From: Gemmatimonadaceae bacterium
GTDB taxonomy: Bacteria; Gemmatimonadota; Gemmatimonadetes; Gemmatimonadales; Gemmatimonadaceae
Assembly (NCBI GenBank): GCA_017881545.1
Contig: JADGQU010000066.1
Span: 1 to 9,514 of the forward strand
Reading direction: 5' to 3'
Length of the DNA: 9,514 nucleotides
Position 1 is the stretch's first letter; each line of letters opens with the position of its first letter. A program made the position numbers and the translations under genes. This document shows, in pieces, positions 1 to 7,632 of the stretch. The notes under the pieces were generated by a model. That model saw nothing but the letters and a program-made list of their open reading frames with translations. It was not told the DNA's origin and searched no databases.

Positions 1-191
1 GGATGAGAGCGGATCTCATCGCCATCGCAACGAGCGGCAGCGGTGGCATGAGCCGGCTCGTGTTCGGGACTGTTGCCGACGAGGTCACGCGAAAATCGCC
101 GACATCGCTTCTGGTATTTCGCCCGAAGCCCGAGGCTGCTACACGCGACACGCCTGAGGCTTCCAAAGCGCGAGCACTGGCGGGTACGTAA
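1..191 (+). CDS. Universal stress protein (UspA family), C-terminal fragment
   Basis: This is the last 62 or so codons of a gene that begins before the window. The reading frame is open from base 1 and ends at TAA 189-191. The visible protein starts with a hydrophobic strand (ADLIAIATSG). It continues with a glycine-rich loop (GSGGMSRLVFGTVADEV) and a final strand (PTSLLVFRP). This matches the end of the UspA fold, where a G-x2-G-x9-G-(S/T)-like loop binds ATP phosphates in nucleotide-binding members. A polar tail of about 20 residues follows the last strand. Usp proteins are cytoplasmic stress and starvation factors, often dimeric; the partner or signal cannot be read from this fragment. The gene converges on the tRNA-Ala gene, with 11 nt between the stop codon and the tRNA 3' end. 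The ATG at 3 is an internal methionine and not the start. Confidence 0.75.
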   Translation, partial: MRADLIAIATSGSGGMSRLVFGTVADEVTRKSPTSLLVFRPKPEAATRDTPEASKARALAGT

Positions 192-202
192 ATGTGTTCT
201 AA

Positions 203-275
203 TGGAGCGTACAGGGATCGAACCTGCGACCTCCTGGTTGCAAACCAGGCGCTCTCCCAGCTGAGCTAACGCCCC
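203..275 (-). tRNA. tRNA-Ala, anticodon UGC
   Basis: A 73-nt cloverleaf folds on the minus strand. The acceptor stem is GGGGCGT/ACGCTCC (7 pairs, one G-U). The D-arm is GCTC-AGCTGGGA-GAGC. The anticodon stem CCTGG/CCAGG carries the loop TTTGCAA, which puts TGC at positions 34-36 (alanine, codon GCA). The T-arm is GCAGG-TTCGATC-CCTGT. The discriminator is A73. The alanine identity pair G3-U70 is present in the acceptor stem, which independently supports the assignment. CCA is not encoded (the next bases are TT), so it must be added after transcription. The gene lies 71 nt downstream of actF on the same strand but seems to have its own promoter. Confidence 0.97.
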
Positions 276-285
276 CTCGACGCGA

Positions 286-315
286 AATATAGACGAACAC
301 GTGGCGCGCGGACAA
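286..315 (-). promoter_or_regulatory. Candidate sigma70-type promoter for tRNA-Ala
   Basis: On the minus strand, TTGTCC (315-310, four of six bases matching TTGACA) is separated by 18 nt from TATATT (291-286, five of six matching TATAAT). The predicted start near 279 leaves only a few nucleotides before the mature tRNA 5' end at 275, as is common for tRNA genes. The AT-rich -10 stands out in a GC-rich stretch. The call rests on sequence match only. Confidence 0.5.
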
Positions 316-321
316 CGCGCG
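305..321 (-). terminator. GC-only hairpin after actF (weak terminator candidate)
   Basis: CGCGCG, a five-base loop and CGCGCG form a six-pair stem starting 26 nt beyond the actF stop codon. There is no T-run after it on the minus strand, so it is not a classic intrinsic terminator. It may mark the 3' end of the act message. The candidate tRNA -35 box overlaps its loop. Confidence 0.25.
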
Positions 322-346
322 GTTCGCCGATGAGTCGCGAATTGCG

Positions 347-1669
347 CTACTCGTGCGCCGGGAGCGGCTCCATTGTGCGCGGGTCGACCGGTACCTGCAC
401 CTCGTCGCGGTACGGCGACGTCATGAGCAGGACGCGCATACGCGGGAACGCATCCATGAACGAGAGATAGCAAAAACCCCAGATTCCGAGCAGACCCGCG
501 GTAACGCCGACCTCCCAGATGCCAAACGGGATATTGGCCACGACACCGTAGATCGAAGGATAGACTTCGAGGTAGCGGTGCATCCAGAGCCCCAGCACCG
601 TAGACGAGGCAAAGAGCACCAGCGTCGGCAGGAAAACTTTCGCTGCGCGAGAGAGCAGGCCGAAGAACGGAAGGACGAACATCAGTCCGACGGTGATCAG
701 CGTCGGAATGCGCCAGCCCTCGATCAGCCGCAGCCGCATCCAGTGCGTCTCTTCACCTAGGTTGCCGTACCAGATCACCAGATACTGTGCGAAGGTGAGG
801 TAGCCCCAGAAAGCTGTAAACGCGAAACACAGCTTGCCGAGGTCGTGGAAGTGTTTGTCCTGAATCAGGTCGTAGCGCGCCAGGTACCTGCGCCACGCCA
901 TGACGATCAGTGTCCAGCTCGCGAGCGCGGTAACCCACGCTCCCATGAAGAACCACCAGCCGTACATCGTGCTTTGGAAATGCGGGTCGAGCGACATCGA
1001 GAAGTCCCACGCCAACAGAATCCACCCGAACGCGAACGCGAACCCGAGAAAGACCGCGAGCCTGCCCTGGAGAGAGTGCGTCGAGTGAAGCTCGCGACGC
1101 TCGTCCTTGTATCCCCTCCGCATCCGCTCGCGAAGTCCACGCGCCCATTTCGCGCCAGACTCCGGGAGAATTCCCACATCGAGCCGGACTGACAGGTAGA
1201 TGTACCAAACACTCAACACGGTGATGATCAGGTAAACGAGAATCACCCGCGTGAAGAAGAAGGGCGGATTGAGCCACACCCGCTTCTCCGGGATTTCCGG
1301 CGCGTGGTTCGACCACCAGAAGATGTGGTGGCGTCCAACGAGCAGGATGAGCATCAGCACGAACGCGATGGGAAGAAACGCTACGTATCCCTCGAGGAAC
1401 CGGATAATCGGCCGCGACCAGCGCGCGGTAGTGATTCGCTGCACCGCGACGAACACCACTCCCGCCGACGAGATCGATGTGAAGTAGAGCCAGTTGACGA
1501 GCAGCGCCTGCCAGACGCGATCGGGCTGGATAAACAGGCCGATGACGAAGACGATGAGTCCCAGGCCCGCCAGCACAATGGCAATCGTTTTCAGTAATGG
1601 CGGCGTCGGCCGGTCGATTCCGACGAGCACCTCTTCCCTGCTCGGGGCGTGGGCGTCGTGCGTGCTCAT
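347..1669 (-). CDS. actF: Alternative Complex III membrane subunit ActF (NrfD-like quinol:cytochrome c oxidoreductase subunit)
   Basis: This encodes a 440-residue integral membrane protein of the NrfD/PsrC-like family, the second large membrane subunit of ACIII. About ten hydrophobic helices can be read, near residues 25-48, 53-75, 93-111, 140-160, 207-226, 236-256, 272-294, 310-328, 335-355 and 370-392. A cytoplasmic basic stretch (GLRERMRRGYKDERRE) lies between helices 4 and 5. In solved ACIII structures ActF pairs with ActC as a pseudo-symmetric half and is thought to contribute to proton movement and not to the main quinol site; that is family knowledge. The start ATG 1669-1667 overlaps the actE stop as ATGA, and GGGGGA just upstream is a weak Shine-Dalgarno. 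The same frame stays open upstream to 2161, but that part reads as an Arg-rich shadow inside actE and is excluded. The gene ends at TAG 347-349 and is the last of the operon. Confidence 0.93.
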   Translation of the reverse strand: MSTHDAHAPSREEVLVGIDRPTPPLLKTIAIVLAGLGLIVFVIGLFIQPDRVWQALLVNWLYFTSISSAGVVFVAVQRITTARWSRPIIRFLEGYVAFLPIAFVLMLILLVGRHHIFWWSNHAPEIPEKRVWLNPPFFFTRVILVYLIITVLSVWYIYLSVRLDVGILPESGAKWARGLRERMRRGYKDERRELHSTHSLQGRLAVFLGFAFAFGWILLAWDFSMSLDPHFQSTMYGWWFFMGAWVTALASWTLIVMAWRRYLARYDLIQDKHFHDLGKLCFAFTAFWGYLTFAQYLVIWYGNLGEETHWMRLRLIEGWRIPTLITVGLMFVLPFFGLLSRAAKVFLPTLVLFASSTVLGLWMHRYLEVYPSIYGVVANIPFGIWEVGVTAGLLGIWGFCYLSFMDAFPRMRVLLMTSPYRDEVQVPVDPRTMEPLPAHE

Positions 1670-2448
1670 CGATTCCCCCGCGTACGAGCGCTGGCAGATT
1701 TCGCCTTCGCGGAATCGGCGCGCGCGTGTCGAGCGGTGTCGGACGGCGCGCCGGCAGGAAGGACTTGGGGCGTCGGCGTGGGGCTCGCAGCACCGACTGT
1801 TGCCTGCTGCCCTCCCTTCAACAAACTGCGCGGATTGAAAAACGGAGCCGGCTCCGTCGGTCCCATCCTGGTCGGACCAGGAACCTTGTCGCCTGTTACG
1901 CCTGGCGGAGCAAGCGGTCCAACCGCGACGGTTTTTCCGCCTACACCTTGCAGCGCTCTTACATAGTTCACGACGTCCCAACGATCCATCTCTTCGATTC
2001 TGTTGTATGGTGGCATGAGGCCGCGTCCATTTCGAATCATCCCGAAGATGTAGCCATCGGTGCGGGCCTTGGTCAGGTCGGTCGTGAGATTGATGCCGAT
2101 CATCCCGAACTTCGTGGCGGTGCCATCGCCCATCGCGCGCTCGCCGTGGCAGACGGCGCAATTGATCTGAAAGTACTTTCTGCCGTTGGCGAGGGATGAA
2201 TCGGATGCAGGCGTGGGATTCCTGAGCGCGGCCATCGAGTCGATCGTCGCCGGGAACGCGCCGTACGACACCTGAAACCCCGCGACCGCCGTTCCAGTCG
2301 TTGGAACCGACATCTGCGGATTACCGCGGGACGGCGTAAGCGTGTCCTTCACCACCTCCCATGTCCAGATCGATGGCTGGCGCTTGAAGTCGGTGAACCA
2401 CTCGCAAGCGGTGAGCGTGAGAGGAATCGCCAGAACGAGGAGGCGCAT
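1666..2448 (-). CDS. actE: Alternative Complex III subunit ActE, monoheme lipoprotein cytochrome c
   Basis: This is a 260-residue exported c-type cytochrome. It starts with a short lipoprotein signal (MRLLVLAIPLTLTAC) with lipobox LTAC, so the lipidated residue would be Cys15. A single heme motif CAVCH lies at 97-101. The likely distal ligand is Met145 in GRGLMPP, typical of a cytochrome c class I fold, which would span about 85-168. Residues after about 205 form a Pro/Ala/Ser/Thr-rich, finally basic tail that looks disordered. ActE sits on the periplasmic face of ACIII next to ActA and passes electrons to the acceptor. I chose the ATG at 2448 because AGAGGAG lies just before it and it places the signal peptide at the N-terminus. 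In-frame ATGs at 2469 and 2523 would add an Arg-rich extension, and the one at 2523 would overlap actD. The stop overlaps the actF start (ATGA). Confidence 0.93.
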   Translation of the reverse strand: MRLLVLAIPLTLTACEWFTDFKRQPSIWTWEVVKDTLTPSRGNPQMSVPTTGTAVAGFQVSYGAFPATIDSMAALRNPTPASDSSLANGRKYFQINCAVCHGERAMGDGTATKFGMIGINLTTDLTKARTDGYIFGMIRNGRGLMPPYNRIEEMDRWDVVNYVRALQGVGGKTVAVGPLAPPGVTGDKVPGPTRMGPTEPAPFFNPRSLLKGGQQATVGAASPTPTPQVLPAGAPSDTARHARADSAKAKSASARTRGNR

Positions 2449-2491
2449 CGCTCCTCTAACGGCGCGCATCCTCGCGCCCAAACGGTGCGTC

Positions 2492-2992
2492 CTAGCGCTC
2501 AAGCCGCACCTCCACAGCGCCATGCTCGCGAAGAAGCCCTTCAGCCGTTTTCGCCTTTTCCGGAGGACACTCGACCCAGACTCCGTAGTCGCCGTGGCTA
2601 AAGCGCGGATCGTAGCCCACCATCATCGTGAGCCGAGGGATGCGCGAATTGATGAACAGTCCCACGACCGTCGAGAGCGCTCCGACCAGCACCATCACCT
2701 CGAATCCGAAGATCGTGTACGGCACCCACGACGCGATCGGCTTGCCGCCGACAACGAGCGGCCAATAATCCGACGTCCAGATCGCGATCCAGAAGCCGAA
2801 CGTCACGCCCAGCAAGCCACCGATCAGCGTGTAGCGCCGCACCGAGCTCGGCGGCGCACCGATCGCTTCCTCCAACTCGTGCCGGGGCGTCGGAGTGTAG
2901 ACGCGAATCGCGCCGACTCCCCCCTCCTTGAGCGCTTCGATGGCGCTCACCGCGGCGTCGAGCTCGTGAAACGCACCAATGACGCCACGCAT
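2492..2992 (-). CDS. actD: Alternative Complex III subunit ActD (DUF3341)
   Basis: This is a 166-residue protein of the DUF3341 family. It has an N-terminal ferredoxin-like alpha/beta part (MRGVIGAFHELDAAVSAIEA, then a strand ending IRVYTPTP). Two transmembrane helices follow at about 54-73 and 92-114, separated by the family-typical GGKP turn (82-85). A C-terminal soluble segment runs from about 118 and contains GYDPRF. In ACIII structures ActD is a small two-helix subunit beside ActC/ActF with a cytoplasmic domain and no cofactor, seen as structural or assembly-related. Its ATG shares one base with the actC stop (TGATG), so translation is probably coupled. The 43 nt between its TAG and the actE start form the widest gap inside the operon and carry the actE Shine-Dalgarno. 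Confidence 0.93.
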   Translation of the reverse strand: MRGVIGAFHELDAAVSAIEALKEGGVGAIRVYTPTPRHELEEAIGAPPSSVRRYTLIGGLLGVTFGFWIAIWTSDYWPLVVGGKPIASWVPYTIFGFEVMVLVGALSTVVGLFINSRIPRLTMMVGYDPRFSHGDYGVWVECPPEKAKTAEGLLREHGAVEVRLER

Positions 2993-4455
2993 CAGGCGAA
3001 CTCTCCCGGCGTATCCGCCTCATACTCGAAGTGGCGGCCGGCGGGATCGATCCCGTGCGGGTGCGCCTTTCTGAGCTTGGGTGGAACAATCTCCTTCACT
3101 TCCGAGATTGCAATCACGGGCAGCTGCTTGATGAAGAGCAGGAACCACATCGAGAACCAGCCAAAACTTCCGGCAAGGATTGCGTAGTCCACCCAGGTCG
3201 GACGGTAGCTTGTCCACTGCCACGGCTCGAACTCATGCGACAACGACGGCACGACGATCACGAAGCGCTCGAACCACATGCCGATGTTGATCGTAAACGA
3301 GAGAATGAAGAGCCAGGACGGATTTCGCCGGAGTCTCTGCGAGAAGAGCGAGAGCGGCAACACCATGTTGCAGGTGTACAGAATTGCCGACGCCCACCAC
3401 CACTGTCCCCAGATGCGATTGGCGAAAAAGGCCTTCTCGAATTCGTTGCCGCTGAACCACGCCACGAACCACTCCGTCATGTAAGCGCAGCCGACAACGA
3501 GCGACGTGAACAAGCACAGCTTCGCAGCAGCGTCGAGGTGGTTGATCGTGACGTAATGCCGGAGCCCGAAAAACTTTCTGAGCGGGATGATGATCGTGAA
3601 CACCATCCCGATTCCCGAGAAGATCGCGCCGGCGACGAAGTAGGGCGCGAAAATCGTGGTGTGCCATCCCGGCACAAGCGCCATGGCGAAGTCGAAGGAC
3701 ACGACCGAGTGCACCGACAGAACCAGCGGCGTCGAGAACGCGGCGAGGAAGAGGTACGCGCGCGCGAAGTGACGCCATTCGCTGTCGGTGTTCCGCCACC
3801 CCAGCGAGAGCACGCTGTAGATCCGCTTTCTCATCGGACTGATGTTCTCGCGGTCGCGCAGGACCGCGATGTCTGGTATCAGGCCGACGTACAGGAAGGT
3901 GCTCGAGATCGTGAGGTAGGTAAGAATCGCGAACACGTCCCACACCAGTGGACTCTTGAACTGCGGCCAGATGTAGCGCCAGTTGGGATACGGGATGAGC
4001 CAGAAGAACTTCCACGGTCGCCCGAGGTGCAGAATCGGGAAGAGTCCTGCCGTCATGACGGCGAACACCGTCATCGCCTCGGCGCACCGATAGATCGTCG
4101 TGCGGAATCCGGCTCGGAAGAGATAAAGAATCGCCGAGATGAGCGTGCCGGCGTGGCCGATACCGACCCAGAAGACGAAGGTGATGATATACACACCCCA
4201 CATCACCGGCGGGTTGTAGCCGGCCACTCCGAGGCCGCTGTAGATCTGGTACATCCACGCCGCGATTCCTGTGAACAGGAAGAACACCGCGATGCCGAGC
4301 CCAATGAACCAGGCGACCGTCGGGTGAAGAGTGCCGACGATCTCGCGATCGACCTGCTCGTAGTCTCTTACCGCCGGCAGCTGTACGTCTGCCGAAGCGA
4401 TGTTCGGCCGGCGTGGCTCGTCGCGCGATGGTACCGGTTGCGTGAGAGTCGCCAT
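2992..4455 (-). CDS. actC: Alternative Complex III membrane subunit ActC (NrfD-like, quinol-binding)
   Basis: This is a 487-residue polytopic NrfD/PsrC-family protein, the main membrane subunit of ACIII. A soluble N-terminus of about 45 residues is followed by roughly ten helices. The first are near 46-70, 83-110, 122-142 and 168-192; the last is near 423-448. A cytoplasmic tail of about 40 residues ends the protein. Polar residues inside or near helices fit the family's quinol site and proton route: His101 (GHAGTL), the LHLGRPW block with His143 and Arg146, Asp173, His249 and Asp255 (SFDF). In the family, ActC oxidises menaquinol or ubiquinol near the [3Fe-4S] cluster of ActB. The start ATG lies 2 nt after the actB stop, with GGGGGG about 9 nt upstream as a G-rich ribosome site. 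The stop overlaps the actD start (TGATG). Confidence 0.95.
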   Translation of the reverse strand: MATLTQPVPSRDEPRRPNIASADVQLPAVRDYEQVDREIVGTLHPTVAWFIGLGIAVFFLFTGIAAWMYQIYSGLGVAGYNPPVMWGVYIITFVFWVGIGHAGTLISAILYLFRAGFRTTIYRCAEAMTVFAVMTAGLFPILHLGRPWKFFWLIPYPNWRYIWPQFKSPLVWDVFAILTYLTISSTFLYVGLIPDIAVLRDRENISPMRKRIYSVLSLGWRNTDSEWRHFARAYLFLAAFSTPLVLSVHSVVSFDFAMALVPGWHTTIFAPYFVAGAIFSGIGMVFTIIIPLRKFFGLRHYVTINHLDAAAKLCLFTSLVVGCAYMTEWFVAWFSGNEFEKAFFANRIWGQWWWASAILYTCNMVLPLSLFSQRLRRNPSWLFILSFTINIGMWFERFVIVVPSLSHEFEPWQWTSYRPTWVDYAILAGSFGWFSMWFLLFIKQLPVIAISEVKEIVPPKLRKAHPHGIDPAGRHFEYEADTPGEFA

Positions 4456-4457
4456 GG

Positions 4458-7400
4458 TTATGCGCCCCCCGGCCCGGCAGGCGCCGGATGTGTCACCTTC
4501 TTCAAGTAGACGACCGCCGTGAATGTGTTGAGCTCTTCGAAGACGTGGTACGCGCGCGCATCTTTCGCCATCTGAGTGACGGTCCAGTTCTCATCAGCCG
4601 CATCACCGAACACGATCGCACGCGAGGGACAGCCTGCCGCGCACGCCGTGGTGAATTCGTCCGGCTTCAGTGGGCGTTTTTCGGCCGTCGCGCGATTCTC
4701 CGCCTCCCGGATTCTCTGCACGCAGAAAGTGCATTTCTCCATCACACCCTTGCCGCGCACAGTGACGTCGGGATTCAGCTGCCAGTGGAGTGGTTCCGGG
4801 AACGCGTACTGCGGGCGGGCCGGTTCACCGTAGCCGAACCAGTTGAAGTAGCGAACCTTGTATGGGCAGTTGTTGGAGCAATAGCGCGTGCCGACGCACC
4901 GATTGTACACCTGCACGTTGAGGCCGTCGGGCGAATGGTAAGTTGCGTAGACCGGGCAAACAGGCTCGCAGGGCGCATTGCCGCACTGCTGGCACATCAT
5001 CGGGATGAAGCGAGTGTCGAAATCGGCGCCGCCGTCTTCCCCGCCCTCGTAGTAGCGCTCAATGCGGATCCACGCCATTTCGCGACTGCGAAGCAGGTTT
5101 GCGCCAAAGCCGGTACGGTCGGGAAGAACTTTTCCGACCTGCCAATCAGCGCCCACGGTTGGGATGTTGTTCTCGGCGTAGCAGGCGCTGACGCACGCTG
5201 CGCATCCGGTGCAGCGCGCGAGATCGACCGTCATCGCCCAGCGGCGCTTGGCCATGCCGCTCCAGTGATTCGGATCGTACATGCCCTTGTCCTTCGAGTT
5301 CGGATCGCCCTGCTCTCCCTGCGCGTCGTTCGCGACGGGCGACCTGAGGCCGGGGAGGAACTGGTGCGGAGCGTCCCCTGGCATTTCTTCGGCGTGCTCC
5401 GCTCCACCTTCTGTGTGCTCTCCGGTGCCAGGGTTGGTGCCGCCCTCTCTGCCGAACAGACCCGTCGCCGCAACCTCCGCGATGTCCGAGGCTCCGGTGT
5501 CGTGGCCGGGTCTTCCCGCCAGAAGATCCACGAGGGCGATCGCCTGGCCGATGCCTCGTCCGTGCTGGCGGGCTGATCCTTCGGTCGTGACGATCTGCGC
5601 GTAGCCACCTGCTTTTGAGACGTTGGCCTTGGTCGAGACAAAGGCGATTCCTCCGGCGCGGTCTTCGGCGAGCGGGAGAATCTCGAGGGGATTGAATCCA
5701 GCCTTCGCGTATCGGCCGGAGTGCGCGTGGCCCCTGCCTGTGCCAATCGCGACGGTGTCGCGCTGCATGCCCGGGTATCTGAGAACCGGCAGCGTCAAGC
5801 TTCCCGCCGAGGTCTGCACGGTGACCAGATCGCCGTTTGCGAACCCCATTTTCTCGGCGGTTGCGGGATTCATCTCGGCCACGGTCTGCCAGCAGATCTT
5901 CGTGACCGGATCGGGGATTTCCTGGAGCCACGGCTTGTTCGCGCCGCGCCCGTCCCCGAGGAACGGGTGCGGATAGACGACGAGGTACATGTTGCCGCTC
6001 GATTGCTCGATCGGAGTTGAGGCGCGAACCGGTGGAACAGGACGCGCCGTCGTCGACTCGCCGAGTGAGCCGGACGCGATCCCGCGCGGAAGCGCCGCGG
6101 CGAGTCCTGCAGCTCCGCCCGGGAAGCGGCTTATCAACCAGCTCCGGTAGTCAGCCATTGGATAGCGCGCGGCGCTTCCAGGATCTTTCTTCGCCGCGGC
6201 GATCAGCACATCCGACGTCGCGCGGGTATCGAACACGGGATCCATGGTCGGTTGCTGAAGCGAAATCGTCCCGCGAACCGGCTCGGTATCTCCCCACTGC
6301 TCGAGCGAGTGATGGTCGGGGAGGATCAGATCGGCCAGCTCCGAAGTTTCGTCCGGGTAGCTCGAGAAGCTGACCTTGAAGGGAACCTTCGCCATCGCGG
6401 CGGCAAATCCCGCCGACTTCGGAAGCGTGAATGCGGGATTGGCTCCGCGCACCATCAGCAGCGGGATACCGCCGGAGTTCATGCGCTCGGCCAGAGCGCG
6501 CAGCTCGGCGGGCGCCGCCATGCGGTCGAAGCCCAGGTATCCTTCGTTTGGCTTGATAGTGAGGCCGACGCTGCCGCGCGACTGATTGAGAGCGTTCGCG
6601 GCGAGCGCGACGTCGAAGCCGTCCGCCCCTCCGCCGCCGGCGAGCACCATGCTCGATGTCGACGCGGCGAACTCTCTGCTGAACGCATTGAGTACGGAGG
6701 CGCTGACGCCCGTTGTCTGCGCGGCCGCATCGCCCGAGAGCTGACCGGCAAGCATGCGCACGATCGAGATCTCGCTGCCCGGGCGGCAATCGATCCACTG
6801 ATCGGCGTTGAGTCCGGTGAGCGAGCGGCGTGGACCAACGTAAATGAGGCGCGGGCTATTCTCATGATCGGCGCGCGCATCGGCGAAGTCGAGCTGCTGC
6901 GGCACCATCGCGCCCCAGCTGTCGAGAAAATCCGCCCCGATCGAAACGACCAGTCGAGCAGCGCGGAAATCGAGCCTGGGCCAGGCAACGCCGTAGCTTT
7001 GTCGGTTTGCCGCAATAACGGCGTGATCGGCGCCCGCATCGTAGCTGAGATGAGCGGGCATTCCGAAGCCGGCGAGCCAGGTGTCGAGGAAACCAGGAAA
7101 ACTCCCAGACTCGTGCTGATTGATGAACACGGTGCTCGCCGCGCCACCGCGGCTGCGCGTCTCTCCCAGTTTCTGCGCGAAGATTTGCAGCGCCTCGTCC
7201 CAGCCCACGCTCTGGAGTTGTCCGTTGCGCCGCACCATCGGGCCGCGATAGCGATCCGGATTGTAGAGACCTTGCAGAGCCGCCTGTCCGCGCGCGCAGA
7301 GCGCCCCCCGATTCACGGGGTGGTCCGGATTGCCCTCGAGCTTGATCGTACGGCCGTCGCGAGTCTCGGCAATGACGCCGCAGGCGGCGGAGCATTCGCG

Positions 7401-7628
7401 ACACGTCGTCGCGTAGTATGTCGATACACCCGGCACCGTCTGGTCCGGAGAAACCAGATAGGGAATGAGCTTCTCGACTTTCTCGGAGGTGCATCCCAGA
7501 ATCGTGGTCGCGGCGGTGCCGACACCGAGGACTTTGAGAAACTCTCGGCGCTTGACGCCGGGAGACGGAACGCCGACTGCCGGCGCGGGGGCCGCCGTGC
7601 GCGCGCTTGATTCCTGTTCGGTGCTCAT
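4458..7628 (-). CDS. actB: Alternative Complex III subunit ActB, Tat-exported molybdopterin-oxidoreductase-like and iron-sulfur fusion
   Basis: This 1056-residue protein fuses a catalytic-subunit-like half with a ferredoxin half. A twin-arginine signal (KRREFLK, Arg27-Arg28) precedes a hydrophobic run ending at Cys46, so it is exported folded. The N-terminal domain (about 70-700) resembles Mo-bisMGD oxidoreductases. It keeps C76-x2-C79-x3-C83-x27-C111, but I see no Cys or other clear Mo ligand in the expected stretch (about 160-215), in line with ACIII lacking molybdenum. An E/G/H-rich linker (725-757) leads to the iron-sulfur domain. Its ligand sets are C806/809/812/816; C879/882/887/891; C911/T914/C917/C921, where the Thr predicts [3Fe-4S]; and C966/969/996/1000. 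This gives three [4Fe-4S] and one [3Fe-4S], the wire from ActC to the hemes. The start at 7628, 4 nt after the actA stop, places the Tat signal normally; a start at 7691 would overlap actA and add Arg-rich sequence. No clear Shine-Dalgarno is seen, so coupling to actA is likely. Confidence 0.95.
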   Translation of the reverse strand: MSTEQESSARTAAPAPAVGVPSPGVKRREFLKVLGVGTAATTILGCTSEKVEKLIPYLVSPDQTVPGVSTYYATTCRECSAACGVIAETRDGRTIKLEGNPDHPVNRGALCARGQAALQGLYNPDRYRGPMVRRNGQLQSVGWDEALQIFAQKLGETRSRGGAASTVFINQHESGSFPGFLDTWLAGFGMPAHLSYDAGADHAVIAANRQSYGVAWPRLDFRAARLVVSIGADFLDSWGAMVPQQLDFADARADHENSPRLIYVGPRRSLTGLNADQWIDCRPGSEISIVRMLAGQLSGDAAAQTTGVSASVLNAFSREFAASTSSMVLAGGGGADGFDVALAANALNQSRGSVGLTIKPNEGYLGFDRMAAPAELRALAERMNSGGIPLLMVRGANPAFTLPKSAGFAAAMAKVPFKVSFSSYPDETSELADLILPDHHSLEQWGDTEPVRGTISLQQPTMDPVFDTRATSDVLIAAAKKDPGSAARYPMADYRSWLISRFPGGAAGLAAALPRGIASGSLGESTTARPVPPVRASTPIEQSSGNMYLVVYPHPFLGDGRGANKPWLQEIPDPVTKICWQTVAEMNPATAEKMGFANGDLVTVQTSAGSLTLPVLRYPGMQRDTVAIGTGRGHAHSGRYAKAGFNPLEILPLAEDRAGGIAFVSTKANVSKAGGYAQIVTTEGSARQHGRGIGQAIALVDLLAGRPGHDTGASDIAEVAATGLFGREGGTNPGTGEHTEGGAEHAEEMPGDAPHQFLPGLRSPVANDAQGEQGDPNSKDKGMYDPNHWSGMAKRRWAMTVDLARCTGCAACVSACYAENNIPTVGADWQVGKVLPDRTGFGANLLRSREMAWIRIERYYEGGEDGGADFDTRFIPMMCQQCGNAPCEPVCPVYATYHSPDGLNVQVYNRCVGTRYCSNNCPYKVRYFNWFGYGEPARPQYAFPEPLHWQLNPDVTVRGKGVMEKCTFCVQRIREAENRATAEKRPLKPDEFTTACAAGCPSRAIVFGDAADENWTVTQMAKDARAYHVFEELNTFTAVVYLKKVTHPAPAGPGGA

Positions 7629-7632
7629 GCGA

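Noticed and set aside
1670..2161. Upstream extension of the actF frame to 604 residues
   Set aside because: The extra 164 residues are Arg-rich and overlap actE. The hydrophobic protein begins at the ATGA overlap at 1669.
3031..4509. Plus-strand frame open for 492 codons opposite actC
   Set aside because: Extremely rich in Arg, Glu, Asp and His, with no fold-like pattern. It lies exactly antisense to a clear NrfD-like gene, as expected from high-GC codon usage.
6252..7610. Plus-strand frame open for 452 codons opposite actB
   Set aside because: Arg/Ala-rich translation without recognisable motifs, antisense to the well-supported ActB domain. It is a codon-bias shadow.
4458..7628. ActB as an active molybdenum enzyme such as a polysulfide or formate oxidoreductase
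   Set aside because: It is fused to the iron-sulfur subunit, is surrounded by actA, C, D, E and F, carries the ActB-type Thr at the third cluster, and shows no clear Mo ligand.
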